Source: Citrobacter werkmanii NBRC 105721
GTDB lineage: Bacteria > Pseudomonadota > Gammaproteobacteria > Enterobacterales > Enterobacteriaceae
Assembly: GCA_000759755.1 (NCBI GenBank)
Contig: BBMW01000019.1
Coordinates: 61,488-125,487 of the forward strand
Length of the DNA stretch: 64,000 nt
Direction: 5' to 3'
Below are positions 18,393 through 29,534 of the stretch, one piece after another. Each line of letters starts with the position of its first letter. Positions within the stretch are counted from its first letter, which is position 1. A program made the position numbers and the translations under genes. The notes below the pieces were generated by a model. That model had not been told where the DNA came from. It saw only the letters and a program-made list of their open reading frames with translations, and did no database searches.

Positions 18393-19452
18393 GTTACTAC
18401 AGCAGTTATGCGAAGCCAGCGCCGTCAGCGGCGATGAGCAGGAAGTTCGCTCCGTTCTCATTAATGCGCTGGAATCCGGCGTCGATGAAATCACCTTTGA
18501 CGGCCTCGGCAGTTTTGTCGCCCGCAAAGGTGAGCGCGGGCCGAAAGTGGCCATCGTCGGGCACATGGATGAAGTCGGCTTTATGGTGACGCATATCGAC
18601 GAGGGCGGTTTTATCCGCTTTACCACCATCGGCGGCTGGTGGAACCAGTCGATGCTTAACCATCGGGTCACTGTTCGCACTCGCGCGGGGGCTAAAATAC
18701 CCGGCGTGATCGGCTCCGTTGCGCCACATGCCCTCACGGAGAAACAAAAACAGCAGCCGTTCTCTTTTGATGAGATGTTCATTGATATTGGCGCGAACAG
18801 CCGTGAAGAGGTAGAAAAACAGGGAGTTGCGGTCGGCGATTTCATCAGTCCGGAGGCCAATTTCGCCCGCTGGGGCGATGATAAAATCGTCGGCAAAGCG
18901 CTGGATAACCGCGTCGGCTGCGCCCTGATGGCGGAGCTATTACAGGCAGTGGATAACCCGGAGATCATCCTGTACGGCGTCGGCAGCGTGGAAGAAGAGG
19001 TCGGGCTGCGCGGGGCGCAAACCTCGGCGGAGCATATCAAACCCGACGTGGTTATCGTGCTGGATACGGCGGTGGCGGGCGACGTTCCCGGCATTGATAG
19101 CATCAAATATCCGCTGAAGCTCGGCGATGGTCCGGGGCTGATGCTGTTTGATAAGCGCTACTTTCCCAATCAGCGACTGGTTGCCGCGTTGAAAGAGAGC
19201 GCTAAGCTCAGCGGGGCTCCTTTACAGTTCTGCACCATGAAAACCGGTGCGACGGACGGCGGACGCTATAATGTGATGGGCGGCGGTCGTCCGGTGGCTG
19301 CGCTGTGCCTGCCGACCCGCTATCTGCACGCCAATAGCGGTATGATTTCGGCGAAAGATTATGACGCGCTGTTCACTCTGGTCCGCGAGCTGCTGGTCTC
19401 GCTGACGGCGGATAACGTTAAAGCCTTCACCGATTTTCGCGAGTCAATCTGA
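18382..19452 (+). CDS. frvX: M42-family metallopeptidase FrvX
   Basis: The 356-residue M42 glutamyl-aminopeptidase-type protein has the metal and catalytic motifs GHMDEVG (metal histidine), DNRVG (bridging aspartate) and EEEVGLRG (general base). The start is the ATG at 18382, with GGAG upstream inside frvB. It is encoded with a PTS permease, so the true substrate may be a peptide-like or sugar-amine product of transport. This is inference; biochemical data for this family member are sparse. Confidence 0.92.
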   Translation: MNIELLQQLCEASAVSGDEQEVRSVLINALESGVDEITFDGLGSFVARKGERGPKVAIVGHMDEVGFMVTHIDEGGFIRFTTIGGWWNQSMLNHRVTVRTRAGAKIPGVIGSVAPHALTEKQKQQPFSFDEMFIDIGANSREEVEKQGVAVGDFISPEANFARWGDDKIVGKALDNRVGCALMAELLQAVDNPEIILYGVGSVEEEVGLRGAQTSAEHIKPDVVIVLDTAVAGDVPGIDSIKYPLKLGDGPGLMLFDKRYFPNQRLVAALKESAKLSGAPLQFCTMKTGATDGGRYNVMGGGRPVAALCLPTRYLHANSGMISAKDYDALFTLVRELLVSLTADNVKAFTDFRESI

Positions 19453-21197
19453 TGCTCAGTGAACGCCAGTTGAAAATTGTCGATCTCCTCGAACAGCAGC
19501 CGTATTCGTTGGGCGAGTTGGCGCGGCAAACTGGCGTTTCGGGCAGAACCATCCTGCGCGATCTTGACTACCTCAATTTTACGCTCAGCGGTAAGGCCCG
19601 CATCCAGCCAGGGGGCAGTGCGGGATATCAGTTGGATATCGTCGACAGGCGCGGTTATTTTCAGCTTCTGCAACGCCATGATAATGATGACCGACTGCTG
19701 GCGATATTATTGCTGAACCCTTTTACCCCCCGCCTTCAGCTCGCCTCGACGCTGAATTTACCCGAAACCTGGGTTGCCGACAGGCTGCCGCGTCTCAAAC
19801 AACGCTATGAGCGCGCCTTTTGTCTTGCCAGCCGCCCAGGCGTCGGTCATTTCATTGATGAACCGGAAGAAAAGCGCATTATCTTGCTGGCGAATCTGCT
19901 GAAAAAAGATCCGCTGTTGATTCCGCTGCCGGGTATTACCCGCGACAATATCGACAGGCTCAATGCAGCATGTGAAAACCTTAATGAATTTCCGCTCATC
20001 TCGGGAGAGTACCTGGCAAGCCTGGTGCTGGCAGTCTACGCCCTGCGTAATCAGCTCTGCGGATCATGGCCAGAATGTCGGTATGCATCACTGAAAAACG
20101 CAGTGGAACAAGGAGGTGTTTACCTGGGTGAGAACGCCTTCAGAACACTGATCGGCCTTCTGGAAATCAGACAACGGCAGGCCATGACCATCTCGACCGG
20201 GACGGTGACTTCGTTATTAAAAAGTGTTCCCGGCATCGCCGCGCTGAACGTTATCGATAGCCAACTGGTTGATAATATTACCGGCCACCTGCTGAGATGC
20301 GTCTCTGCCCCAGTCTGGGTACCGGAACATCGCCAGAGCAGTATGCATAACCTGAAGTCTACCTGGCCTGCCGCCTTCGATTTAAGTCTGCGTTTTATTG
20401 CCCTGTTGCGCGAAAAACTGGATATTCCGCTGTTCGATAGCGATCTCATCGGACTTTACTTCGCCTGTGCGCTGGAGCGGCACCAAAACGAGCGTCAGCC
20501 GATCATTTTGTTATCCGACCAGAATGCTATCGCCACTGTTAACCAACAGGCCATTGAGAGAGACGTACTGAATTGTCGGGTGATCATTGCGCGAAATACG
20601 AGTGAGGTCAGCGCCATCAGTGAAGAAATCACCCCGCTGTTAATCATCAATAATAGCCACTATCTGCTTGATGAATCTCTAAAAAATACATTAACTATCA
20701 AAAACATTATCACCGCGGCGGGTACCGAGCAGATAAAACACTTCCTCGCAACGGCCTTTATACGCCAGCAGCCCGAACGATTCTTTTTACAGCAGGGCAG
20801 TTTTCATTACGCCAATACGAGTGGCGAAAGCTGGCAGAGCATCATTGGCCGGATCTGCGGCCAGCTTGTGGCACAGGGCCACATCACCGAGGACGAAGCG
20901 CTACGCATTTGCGCCCGGGAACATGAAGGTGAAAACCTGATAGTGAATCGTCTGGCGATTCCTCACTGCTGGAGTGAACAGGAGCGTCGCTTTCGTGGTT
21001 TCTTTATCACCCTCGCGCAACCTATTTTGGTGAATAACGAACCGGTCAGCCATGTGCTGATCGCCTGTGCCGCTGCCGAAGCGCGACATGAACTAAAAAT
21101 CTTCAGTTATTTATCCAGCGTGTTGAGCAGCCACCCGGCAGAGATTATTGCAGGGTTGAAAGACTATAAAGCGTTTATCGCATTGCTCGGGCAGTGA
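19452..21197 (+). CDS. frvR: Transcriptional regulator of the frv operon
   Basis: The 581-residue BglG/MtlR-type regulator has N-terminal helix-turn-helix domains (YSLGELARQTGVSGRTILRDL), central PRD-like regions and a C-terminal EIIA-like domain (~430–581). It matches E. coli FrvR in length. The start overlaps the frvX stop (TGATG). It is probably controlled by PTS phosphorylation and regulates frvABX. Confidence 0.92.
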   Translation: MLSERQLKIVDLLEQQPYSLGELARQTGVSGRTILRDLDYLNFTLSGKARIQPGGSAGYQLDIVDRRGYFQLLQRHDNDDRLLAILLLNPFTPRLQLASTLNLPETWVADRLPRLKQRYERAFCLASRPGVGHFIDEPEEKRIILLANLLKKDPLLIPLPGITRDNIDRLNAACENLNEFPLISGEYLASLVLAVYALRNQLCGSWPECRYASLKNAVEQGGVYLGENAFRTLIGLLEIRQRQAMTISTGTVTSLLKSVPGIAALNVIDSQLVDNITGHLLRCVSAPVWVPEHRQSSMHNLKSTWPAAFDLSLRFIALLREKLDIPLFDSDLIGLYFACALERHQNERQPIILLSDQNAIATVNQQAIERDVLNCRVIIARNTSEVSAISEEITPLLIINNSHYLLDESLKNTLTIKNIITAAGTEQIKHFLATAFIRQQPERFFLQQGSFHYANTSGESWQSIIGRICGQLVAQGHITEDEALRICAREHEGENLIVNRLAIPHCWSEQERRFRGFFITLAQPILVNNEPVSHVLIACAAAEARHELKIFSYLSSVLSSHPAEIIAGLKDYKAFIALLGQ

Positions 21198-21210
21198 ATG
21201 CCGGAAATGA

Positions 21211-21236
21211 AAAAAGCGCCTCAAAGGCGCTCTTTC
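21211..21236. terminator. Bidirectional terminator between frvR and the YdgH-family gene
   Basis: AGCGCCT-CAA-AGGCGCT is flanked by an A-run on the left and a T-rich tract on the right. It can end both frvR (plus) and the converging small gene (minus). Confidence 0.8.
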
Positions 21237-21253
21237 TACAGTACTGAGGTATC

Positions 21254-21466
21254 TTATTTCAGCAGTTCAGCGGTCATGTGCACGCGGTTACCGGTGTAAG
21301 CCTGGGTGATTTTATAATCGCTGGCGCCTGCACGTTCAGCCTGAGCGGCAATGTTTGCTTCAGCGCTTTCCAGCGTAGAACCGGTTGCGGTAACTGTCTG
21401 AGCAGCGAAAGAACCGAAAGAAGTAGCCAGAGCGATAACTGCGACAAAAGTTTTGATGCTTTTCAT
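21254..21466 (-). CDS. YdgH/BhsA/McbA-family (DUF1471) periplasmic protein
   Basis: The 70-residue protein has a signal peptide (residues 1–22, ending SFA-AQ) followed by a single DUF1471 fold (TVTATGSTLESAEANIAAQA…ITQAYTGNRVHMTAELLK). Family members are stress-, metal- or biofilm-linked periplasmic proteins. The exact paralogue cannot be assigned. It replaces the yiiG position of E. coli. A strong terminator follows. Confidence 0.85.
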   Translation of the reverse strand: MKSIKTFVAVIALATSFGSFAAQTVTATGSTLESAEANIAAQAERAGASDYKITQAYTGNRVHMTAELLK

Positions 21467-21595
21467 GATATAAACCCTTTAACTTAGTTGTTTGAGTAAG
21501 GCACCGTGCCTTGATGTGATAAATAATAGGCTGATACTCGAACAACTAAAAGCGGAAGGATTTGCCTGTCTTATTCAAATTATTTGAGAAATAAA

Positions 21596-22117
21596 ATGGC
21601 GCTTAATCACGAACAACACTGGTTCGCAGGTAGCAGAAGAAAAGCGCAACCGACGGGAAGTTGGTTACTGCGTCAGGGTGAACCACAAAGTAAAATTCAT
21701 CTTTTACATCATGGCGTTGCACGTGCGGTGTATCACGCAGACAGTGGCGTTGAAAGGGTTAAAGAGTTCTACTTTGCCGGGGAATACTGCTTTTTGTACC
21801 TGAACTGGCTAACCAACACGCCTGCTGATTACAGTCTGCAAATGATCGCCGCTGGCGAAACCAGTGAAATACCGCTGGCGTTGCTGGATGCGCCGGAAAA
21901 TCAGGATATTAAGACCCAGCTACTGGTCCAGCAGTTGATCTATAAAGAGAAAAAAGAACAAATGCTGCTGTTCAATACCCCAGAGCAACGCTACCGGTAT
22001 GTACAAACGCACTTCCCGGACTGGGAGTCACAGCTCACTCAGCGCGATCTCGCCAACTATATCGGCATTACTCCCGTTAGCCTGTCGCGTATTCGCCAGC
22101 GTCTTAACAAAGGTTAA
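21596..22117 (+). CDS. Crp/Fnr-superfamily transcriptional regulator
   Basis: This protein of about 173 residues has an N-terminal cyclic-nucleotide-binding-like barrel (GSWLLRQGEPQSKIHLLHHG) and a C-terminal CRP-type helix-turn-helix (LTQRDLANYIGITPVSLSRI). It has no cluster of cysteines for an Fe–S centre, so it is not an FNR-like oxygen sensor. The start is the ATG at 21596; a TTG at 21584 is in frame. It is divergent from the DUF1471 gene and upstream of a YgjV-like membrane protein, either of which may be its target. No K-12 counterpart at this locus. Confidence 0.8.
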   Translation: MALNHEQHWFAGSRRKAQPTGSWLLRQGEPQSKIHLLHHGVARAVYHADSGVERVKEFYFAGEYCFLYLNWLTNTPADYSLQMIAAGETSEIPLALLDAPENQDIKTQLLVQQLIYKEKKEQMLLFNTPEQRYRYVQTHFPDWESQLTQRDLANYIGITPVSLSRIRQRLNKG

Positions 22118-22175
22118 CGCCATACGTTGATGCGTCGATTATTGTCCCGTCACTCTTCAATTGTTGGCGCACATT

Positions 22176-22682
22176 ATGAACGCATTTCTCCTCTCTCAGA
22201 TTCTGGCTGGTATCAGCTTTTTGCTGGATATTTCCGCTTTTCATTTTCAACGCCGGGCCATCACCTTATCTCTGCTCACCACCTCCACTTCCCTGCTCGC
22301 TATCCATTTCTCCCTTTTGGATCAAGATGCTGCCGCAGGGCTAATGATCATCGCCGCGTGCCGCTATGCGACGGCCATCGTCACGTTTCATCGCTGGGCT
22401 ATGTGGGGATTTATGCTGGGGTCGCTGATGTGTAGCGTTTATCTTTGGCAAAATCTGTCGAGTATTTTGCCGCTGATGGGAAGCCTGCTGATGACCTTTG
22501 CGTCGTTTCAAAAACGCAGCGGGAAATTACGCGGATACACATTGTGCGGCAGCCTGTGTTGGCTACTGAACAATGTGATTGTCGGCTCGCCCGTTGCCGT
22601 AATAATGGAACTGGCATTTTCAGGCAGTATCCTGGCCGCCTGGTGGCGTCACTTCGCGATCAGACGCTCCGGATGCGTATAG
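22176..22682 (+). CDS. YgjV-family inner-membrane protein
   Basis: The 168-residue protein has about five or six hydrophobic segments and resembles E. coli YgjV, whose function is unknown. The ATG at 22176 aligns with the YgjV N-terminus; a TTG at 22161 is in frame. The last 34 bases overlap the 3' end of the converging fdhD gene. It is probably cotranscribed with the Crp-like regulator gene 58 bases upstream. Confidence 0.75.
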   Translation: MNAFLLSQILAGISFLLDISAFHFQRRAITLSLLTTSTSLLAIHFSLLDQDAAAGLMIIAACRYATAIVTFHRWAMWGFMLGSLMCSVYLWQNLSSILPLMGSLLMTFASFQKRSGKLRGYTLCGSLCWLLNNVIVGSPVAVIMELAFSGSILAAWWRHFAIRRSGCV

Positions 22683-23485
22683 ATCGTCGCCCTGCCTGGT
22701 TTGCAAAAACCCACCAGCGTCAGGTTACAGCGCTCGGCAACTTCCACAGCGAGCGTTGTCGCCGCAGAAACAGCAAACAGGATCTCCACGCCGCACATTG
22801 CCGACTTCTGCACCATCTCATAGCTGGCGCGGCTGGAGACTAATACCGCACCCTGTTGCCAGGTTTCCCCTTCGAGCGCCCGACGCCCCAGCAGTTTATC
22901 CAGCGCGACATGACGCCCAACGTCTTCATGTCCGCCCGCCAGATGACCTGCAGGCTGCACCCATGCCGCCGCGTGCGTGCAGCCTGTCAGTTGACCCACG
23001 GGTTGAAAATCATTGAGATGTCGTAAAGCGTTATCAAGATTCGCCAGATCGAATGTCTGGGTAAACGGCAGCGGCTGGACCGGCTTGCCAATATCATTGA
23101 GCTGCTCCACGCCGCAAACACCACAACCGGTGCGCCCGGCCAACGCGCGACGACGTTCCTTCAATCCCATAAAACGACGGCTGGACAGCTCAACCTGAAC
23201 TTCTAATCCGTTGCAGGAAGGAACCACGTCCATCCCGTAAATATCCTGCGGGGACTCAATAATGCCTTCAGAAAGTGAAAAACCCATCGCGAAATGCTCA
23301 AGATCTTTCGGTGACGCCATCATCACCACGTGTGAAATTCCGTTATAGACCAGCGCAACAGGCACTTCTTCAGCGACTTCATCAGGCTGAGGATGTTGTA
23401 AATCCTCGCGCTTCCAGAGAGTCAATTGGCGCGATCCTGTCATAGATGTCACATTCTTAATGTTTTCTTGAATAATCTTATTCAC
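22649..23485 (-). CDS. fdhD: Formate dehydrogenase sulfurtransferase FdhD
   Basis: The 278-residue protein closely matches E. coli FdhD. It passes sulfur from IscS to the bis-MGD cofactor and is needed for active formate dehydrogenases. The persulfide cysteines are in GRTGCGVCG. It is divergent from fdoG, the enzyme it matures. Its 3' end overlaps the YgjV-like gene. Confidence 0.97.
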   Translation of the reverse strand: MNKIIQENIKNVTSMTGSRQLTLWKREDLQHPQPDEVAEEVPVALVYNGISHVVMMASPKDLEHFAMGFSLSEGIIESPQDIYGMDVVPSCNGLEVQVELSSRRFMGLKERRRALAGRTGCGVCGVEQLNDIGKPVQPLPFTQTFDLANLDNALRHLNDFQPVGQLTGCTHAAAWVQPAGHLAGGHEDVGRHVALDKLLGRRALEGETWQQGAVLVSSRASYEMVQKSAMCGVEILFAVSAATTLAVEVAERCNLTLVGFCKPGRATIYTHPERLIAK

Positions 23486-23679
23486 TTTCTTTTAACCATA
23501 TTGGAACACGCGTACCAACATTGTGGTATTCTTTACAAATCCCTCCTGGACGGAGGGAAATTCACCCAATTCTGGACCTTTGCGGTCCCGTCCGCAAAGA
23601 AAAATAACAACCACTTCCCACGCGTTGGCATGGCAGAAATGCGAAGGGAACGTGACAATGTCGAAACAAGGAGCAAACC

Positions 23680-26600
23680 ATGCAGGTCAGCAGAAGGCAG
23701 TTCTTTAAGATCTGCGCTGGCGGTATGGCAGGCACCACGGCAGCGGCACTGGGCTTTGCACCCGGCGTAGCGCTCGCGGAAACACGGCAATATAAACTGC
23801 TGCGCACCCGCGAAACCCGTAACACCTGCACCTACTGTTCCGTTGGCTGTGGACTGTTGATGTACAGCCTCGGTGACGGAGCAAAAAACGCCAAAGCATC
23901 CATCTTCCATATTGAAGGGGACCCGGATCACCCGGTGAACCGCGGCGCGCTGTGCCCGAAAGGCGCAGGTCTTGTGGACTTCATCCACTCTGAAAGCCGT
24001 TTGAAATTCCCGGAATACCGCGCACCAGGCTCAGATAAGTGGCAGCAAATTAGCTGGGATGAGGCATTCGACCGCATCGCTAAGCTGATGAAAGAGGACC
24101 GCGACGCTAACTACGTTGCACAAAACGCCGACGGCGTAACCGTTAACCGCTGGCTTTCCACCGGGATGCTGTGTGCATCCGCTTCCAGTAACGAAACCGG
24201 CTATTTGACGCAAAAATTCTCCCGCGCGCTGGGTATGCTCGCGGTCGACAACCAGGCGCGTGTCTGACACGGACCAACGGTAGCAAGTCTTGCTCCAACA
24301 TTTGGTCGCGGTGCGATGACCAACCACTGGGTCGACATTAAAAACGCCAACCTCGTTGTGGTGATGGGCGGTAACGCCGCTGAAGCTCACCCGGTCGGGT
24401 TCCGCTGGGCGATGGAAGCGAAAATTCACAACGGCGCTAAGCTGATTGTCATCGATCCTCGCTTTACGCGAACCGCAGCGGTGGCTGATTTCTATGCCCC
24501 AATTCGTTCCGGTACTGACATTGCCTTCCTGTCAGGCGTCATGCTGTACCTGCTGAATAACGAAAAATTCAACCGCGAATATACCGAGGCCTATACCAAC
24601 GCCAGCCTGATCGTGCGCGAGGATTTTGGCTTCGAAGATGGCCTGTTTACCGGCTACGACGCGGACAAACGCAAGTATGACAAAACCAGTTGGAACTATG
24701 AGCTGGATGAAAACGGCTTCGCCAAACGCGATGTGACTCTGCAACATCCACGCTGTGTATGGAACCTGCTCAAACAGCACGTCTCCCGCTATACACCGGA
24801 GGTCGTAGAGAATATCTGCGGTACGCCGAAGGCCGATTTCCTGAAGGTCTGTGAATACATCGCAGAAACCAGCGCGAAAGACAAAACCGCATCATTCCTG
24901 TACGCGCTGGGCTGGACGCAGCACTCCGTTGGTGCGCAGAACATCCGTACGATGGCGATGATCCAGTTGCTCCTCGGCAACATGGGCATGGCCGGCGGCG
25001 GTGTTAACGCCCTGCGTGGTCACTCCAACATTCAGGGACTGACCGACCTTGGTCTGCTGTCACAGAGTCTGCCGGGTTATCTGACGCTGCCAAGCGAAAA
25101 ACAGACCGACCTGCAAACCTACCTTGCCACCAACACGCCAAAACCATTGCTGGAAGGTCAGGTAAACTACTGGGGCAACTACCCGAAATTCTTCGTTTCG
25201 ATGATGAAAGCCTTCTTTGGCGATAAAGCGACAGCAGAAAATAGCTGGGGCTTCGACTGGCTGCCGAAGTGGGATAAAGGGTACGACGTCCTGCAGTACT
25301 TCGAGATGATGAACCAGGGCAAAGTGAATGGCTATATCTGCCAGGGCTTTAACCCGGTCGCCTCATTCCCGAACAAAAACAAGGTTGTGGCTTCACTGTC
25401 CAAACTGAAGTATCTGATCACTATCGACCCGCTCAACACAGAGACCTCCACCTTCTGGCAGAACCATGGTGAGTCGAACGATGTTGATCCGTCAAAAATC
25501 CAGACCGAAGTATTCCGTCTGCCGTCCACCTGCTTCGCCGAGGAGAACGGTTCGATCGTCAACTCTGGTCGCTGGCTGCAGTGGCACTGGAAAGGCGCGG
25601 ATGCCCCAGGGATTGCCGCAACCGATGGCGAAATCCTCGCCGGTATCTTCCTGCGCCTGCGCAAGATGTATGCCGAACAAGGTGGTGCAAACCCGGAACA
25701 GGTGCTGAGCATGACCTGGAACTACTCCACACCGCATGAGCCGGCTTCGGAAGAAGTGGCGATGGAGAGTAACGGTAAAGCGCTGGCTGATATTACCGAC
25801 CCGGCAACCGGCGCGGTAATCGTCAAGAAAGGCCAACAGCTCAGCTCGTTCGCCCAACTGCGCGATGACGGCACGACCTCCAGCGGCTGCTGGATTTTTG
25901 CCGGTAGCTGGACGCCGGAAGGCAACATGATGGCGCGTCGCGATAACGCCGACCCGTCGGGCCTTGGCAATACGCTGGGTTGGGCCTGGGCGTGGCCGCT
26001 TAACCGCCGCATTCTTTATAACCGTGCTTCCGCAGACCCGCAGGGGAATCCGTGGGATCCGAAACGTCAGATCCTGAAATGGGATGGCGCGAAATGGAGC
26101 GGGATGGATATTCCAGACTACAGCGCCGCCGCACCGGGTACTGACGTCGGGCCGTTCATCATGCAGCCGGAAGGGATGGGACGCTTGTTTGCTATCGATA
26201 AGATGGCGGAAGGGCCGTTCCCGGAACACTACGAGCCGTTTGAAACGCCGCTCGGCACTAACCCGCTGCACCCGAACGTTATCTCTAACCCTGCCGCGCG
26301 TATCTTTAAAGGTGACGCGGAGGCGCTGGGTAAAGCGGATAAATTCCCGTATGTCGGTACAACTTATCGTCTGACCGAGCACTTCCACTACTGGACCAAG
26401 CATGCGCTGCTAAACGCCATCGCCCAGCCGGAACAGTTTGTGGAAATTGGCGAGAAGCTGGCGAATAAGCTCGGTATCTCTCATGGTGATACCGTCAAAG
26501 TCTCCTCTAACCGCGGCTATATTAAAGCCAAAGCAGTGGTGACCAAACGTATTCGCACGTTGAAGGCCAACGGTAAGGATATCGACACTATCGGTATTCC

Positions 26601-26730
26601 GATTCACTGGGGCTACGAAGGTGTGGCGAAAAAAGGCTTTATCGCTAACACGTTAACGCCATTCGTTGGTGATGCGAATACGCAGACGCCGGAATTTAAG
26701 TCCTTCCTCGTGAACGTGGAAAAGGTGTAA
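23680..26730 (+). CDS. fdoG: Formate dehydrogenase-O major subunit (selenoprotein)
   Basis: The gene reads through the in-frame TGA at 24265–24267 as selenocysteine 196, giving a 1016-residue protein like E. coli FdoG. It opens with a twin-arginine signal (SRRQFFK) and an Fe–S motif (CTYCSVGCG). It has the molybdopterin-binding domains of the DMSO reductase family. It oxidises formate in the periplasm and passes electrons to FdoH. Simple gene callers would split it at the TGA into 23680–24267 and 24316–26730. It is the first gene of fdoGHI-fdhE. Confidence 0.98.
24265..24303 (+). promoter_or_regulatory. Selenocysteine TGA and SECIS element
   Basis: The TGA codon is directly followed by a stem with the inner helix TAGCA/TGCT and apical loop AGTC flanked by GG/CC. 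This matches the layout of the bacterial SECIS hairpin bound by SelB in E. coli fdhF, fdnG and fdoG. Confidence 0.9.
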
Positions 26731-26742
26731 CGGAGACGACCT

Positions 26743-27645
26743 ATGGCTTATCAATCGCAAGACATCATTCGTCGATCCGCCACTAACGGTTTCACCCCCG
26801 CGCCTCAGGCGCGGGATCACCAGGAAGAGGTGGCGAAACTTATCGACGTCACTACCTGTATCGGCTGTAAAGCCTGTCAGGTGGCGTGTTCCGAGTGGAA
26901 CGACATCCGTGATGAAGTGGGCAACAACGTTGGGGTGTATGACAACCCGGCTGATTTGACCGCGAAATCCTGGACGGTGATGCGCTTCTCGGAAGTGGAA
27001 CAGAACGACAAACTTGAGTGGCTGATCCGTAAGGATGGCTGTATGCACTGCGCCGATCCGGGCTGCCTGAAGGCGTGCCCGGCTGAAGGCGCAATCATTC
27101 AGTATGCCAACGGTATCGTCGACTTCCAGTCCGAGCAGTGCATCGGCTGCGGCTACTGCATTGCTGGCTGCCCGTTCGATGTGCCGCGCCTCAACCCGGA
27201 AGACAACCGCGTGTACAAATGTACGCTGTGCGTCGACCGTGTGGTGGTCGGGCAAGAACCGGCCTGCGTGAAAACCTGCCCAACCGGGGCGATTCATTTC
27301 GGCACGAAAGAGTCGATGAAAACCCTGGCCGGTGAGCGCGTGGCGGAGCTGAAAACGCGTGGTTACGATAACGCGGGTCTGTACGATCCGGCAGGCGTTG
27401 GCGGTACGCACGTAATGTACGTATTGCACCATGCCGACAAGCCGAATCTGTACCACGGTCTGCCGGAGAACCCGGAAATCAGCGCCACCGTGAAGTTCTG
27501 GAAAGGCATCTGGAAACCGTTGGCAGCGGTCGGCTTCGCAGCGACGTTTGCGGCCAGTATCTTCCACTACGTCGGTGTGGGTCCAAACCGTGCGGAAGAG
27601 GAAGAAGACAATCTGCATGAAGAGAAAGACGAGGTGCGCAAATGA
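26743..27645 (+). CDS. fdoH: Formate dehydrogenase-O iron–sulfur subunit
   Basis: The 300-residue protein has four ferredoxin-type cysteine clusters ([43 protein letters not shown]…CVKTC) and one C-terminal membrane helix (~255–275). It carries electrons from FdoG to the cytochrome subunit FdoI. Same length as E. coli FdoH. The stop overlaps the fdoI start (ATGA). Confidence 0.98.
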   Translation: MAYQSQDIIRRSATNGFTPAPQARDHQEEVAKLIDVTTCIGCKACQVACSEWNDIRDEVGNNVGVYDNPADLTAKSWTVMRFSEVEQNDKLEWLIRKDGCMHCADPGCLKACPAEGAIIQYANGIVDFQSEQCIGCGYCIAGCPFDVPRLNPEDNRVYKCTLCVDRVVVGQEPACVKTCPTGAIHFGTKESMKTLAGERVAELKTRGYDNAGLYDPAGVGGTHVMYVLHHADKPNLYHGLPENPEISATVKFWKGIWKPLAAVGFAATFAASIFHYVGVGPNRAEEEEDNLHEEKDEVRK

Positions 27646-28277
27646 AACGACGTGACACCATCGTGCGCTACACGGCGCCGGAACGCATCAACCACTGGAT
27701 AACCGCCTTCTGCTTTATTCTGGCGGCAGTGAGCGGGATGGGTTTTCTCTTCCCGTCTTTTAACTGGCTGATGCACATCATGGGCACGCCGCAACTGGCG
27801 CGAATTGTGCACCCGTTTGTCGGCGTGATCATGTTTGCCTCTTTTATCATCATGTTTTTCCGTTACTGGCACCACAATCTAATCAATCGGGATGATATCT
27901 TTTGGGCGAAGAATATTCGTAAGATTGTCGTCAACGAGGAAGTAGGTGACACGGGACGTTATAACTTCGGCCAGAAATGCGTATTCTGGGCGGCGATTAT
28001 CTTCCTGGTGCTGTTACTGGTGAGCGGAGTGATCATCTGGCGTCCGTATTTTGCGCCTGCTTTCTCAATCCCGGTGATCCGATTCGCGTTAATGCTGCAT
28101 TCATTTGCCGCAGTAGCGTTAATTGTGGTTATCATGGTGCACATTTACGCCGCCCTTTGGGTGAAAGGCACCATTACCGCGATGGTGGAAGGATGGGTTA
28201 CTAAATCGTGGGCGAAGAAACATCACCCGCGCTGGTACCGTGAAGTCCGCCAGAAACAGGAAAAGTCATCTGAATGA
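27642..28277 (+). CDS. fdoI: Formate dehydrogenase-O cytochrome b556 subunit
   Basis: The 211-residue protein has four membrane helices and histidine haem ligands. It passes electrons from FdoH to quinone. Same length as E. coli FdoI. Its start overlaps fdoH and its stop overlaps fdhE, both by 4 bases. Confidence 0.98.
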   Translation: MKRRDTIVRYTAPERINHWITAFCFILAAVSGMGFLFPSFNWLMHIMGTPQLARIVHPFVGVIMFASFIIMFFRYWHHNLINRDDIFWAKNIRKIVVNEEVGDTGRYNFGQKCVFWAAIIFLVLLLVSGVIIWRPYFAPAFSIPVIRFALMLHSFAAVALIVVIMVHIYAALWVKGTITAMVEGWVTKSWAKKHHPRWYREVRQKQEKSSE

Positions 28278-29203
28278 GTATTCGCATAATCCCGCAAGAT
28301 GAGCTGGGTTCGAGCGAGAAACGCACGGCGGATATGATTCCGCCGTTATTGTTCCCCAGACTCAAAAATTTGTATAACCGCCGCGCTGAACGTCTGCGCG
28401 AGCTGGCCGAAAACAACCCGCTGGGCGATTATCTGCGCTTTGCCGCGCTGATCGCCCACGCACAGGAAGTGGTACTGTACGATCATCCGCTGCAGATGGA
28501 TCTGACCGCTCGTATCAAAGAAGCGAACGATCAGGGCAAGCCGCCGCTGGATATCCACGTCCTGCCACGTGACAAGCACTGGCAAAAACTGCTGCAATCG
28601 TTAATTGCTGAGCTGAAGCCAGAAATGAGCGGCCCTGCGCTGGCGGTGATCGAGAATCTGGAAAAAGCCTCAGAGCAGGAGCTGGAGCTGATGGCCAGCG
28701 CGCTGTTTGCCTCTGATTTTGCCTCCGTCAGTAGCGATAAAGCCCCGTTCATTTGGGCCGCACTGTCGCTCTACTGGGCGCAGATGGCAAGTCTGATCCC
28801 CGGCAAAGCGCGCGCTGAGTACGGTGAACAGCGTCAGTTCTGCCCGGTATGTGGTTCGATGCCGGTCTCCAGCATAGTGCAAATCGGTACGACTCAGGGG
28901 CTGCGTTATTTGCACTGCAACCTGTGCGAAACCGAGTGGCACGTGGTGCGCGTGAAGTGCAGCAACTGCGAACAGAGCCGTGACTTGAACTACTGGTCGC
29001 TGGATAACGAGCAGGCGGCAATTAAAGCCGAAAGCTGCGGCGACTGCGGGACTTACCTGAAGATTCTCTACCAGGAAAAAGACCCGAAAGTCGAGGCCGT
29101 GGCCGACGACCTCGCGTCACTGATGCTGGACGCCCACATGGAGCAAGAAGGCTTTGCCCGCAGCTCCATCAACCCGTTCTTATTCCCGGGTGAAGGGGAG
29201 TAA
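28274..29203 (+). CDS. fdhE: Formate dehydrogenase accessory protein FdhE
   Basis: The 309-residue cytoplasmic rubredoxin-like protein has four CxxC pairs (CPVCGS, CNLCET, CSNCEQ, CGDCGT) that bind iron. By family knowledge it is needed for assembly of the formate dehydrogenases before Tat export. Last gene of the fdo operon. Confidence 0.97.
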   Translation: MSIRIIPQDELGSSEKRTADMIPPLLFPRLKNLYNRRAERLRELAENNPLGDYLRFAALIAHAQEVVLYDHPLQMDLTARIKEANDQGKPPLDIHVLPRDKHWQKLLQSLIAELKPEMSGPALAVIENLEKASEQELELMASALFASDFASVSSDKAPFIWAALSLYWAQMASLIPGKARAEYGEQRQFCPVCGSMPVSSIVQIGTTQGLRYLHCNLCETEWHVVRVKCSNCEQSRDLNYWSLDNEQAAIKAESCGDCGTYLKILYQEKDPKVEAVADDLASLMLDAHMEQEGFARSSINPFLFPGEGE

Positions 29204-29217
29204 GTTGTAAGATCTTC

Positions 29218-29245
29218 CCCCGGCAAGTGAACCAGACTGCCGGGG
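29218..29245. terminator. Hairpin between fdhE and the converging antitoxin gene
   Basis: CCCCGGCA and TGCCGGGG form an 8-base-pair stem. It lies 15 bases after the fdhE stop and 1 base from the antitoxin stop. U-runs are weak on both sides. Confidence 0.5.
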
Positions 29246-29246
29246 A

Positions 29247-29534
29247 TTATCTTAGCGCCTGAATGACATGTTTTGGATCGTTGGCAATGGCACGTAACAA
29301 CGCTTTTGCTGGACCGGTCGGTGAACGACGCCCCTGCTCCCAATTTCGCAACGTATTCACGCTTACCGATATCAAATCTGCGAAACGAGTCTGTGATAAT
29401 CCTGAAGACTGACGGATTTCCTTTATTTTCATGGCGTCAATATGAAAGGTACGAGAAGGCTGCCGCGTTCCTTCAGCGATCTCATTCATCTGAATCATAC
29501 TTTGAGTTAATCGCTCAAATAGTGCCTTATCCAT
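29247..29534 (-). CDS. XRE-family antitoxin (NadS/HigA-like)
   Basis: The 95-residue protein has a C-terminal XRE helix-turn-helix (residues ~35–90; SGLSQTRFADLISVSVNTLRNWEQGRRSP). Such antitoxins bind the operator of their own operon and block a RelE-type toxin. The gene is intact. Its ATG directly follows the stop of the upstream toxin gene (TAAATG), the usual toxin-first order of HigBA-like pairs. Confidence 0.85.
   Translation of the reverse strand: MDKALFERLTQSMIQMNEIAEGTRQPSRTFHIDAMKIKEIRQSSGLSQTRFADLISVSVNTLRNWEQGRRSPTGPAKALLRAIANDPKHVIQALR

Noticed and set aside
24265-24315. Apparent stop splitting fdoG into two genes
   Set aside because: The TGA is the selenocysteine codon of FdoG. 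It is followed by a SECIS-like hairpin, and the frame continues at the expected length.
26653-27618. Long minus-strand frame opposite fdoH
   Set aside because: The coding strand carries four intact ferredoxin motifs. The opposite frame has no domain and overlaps the essential gene completely.
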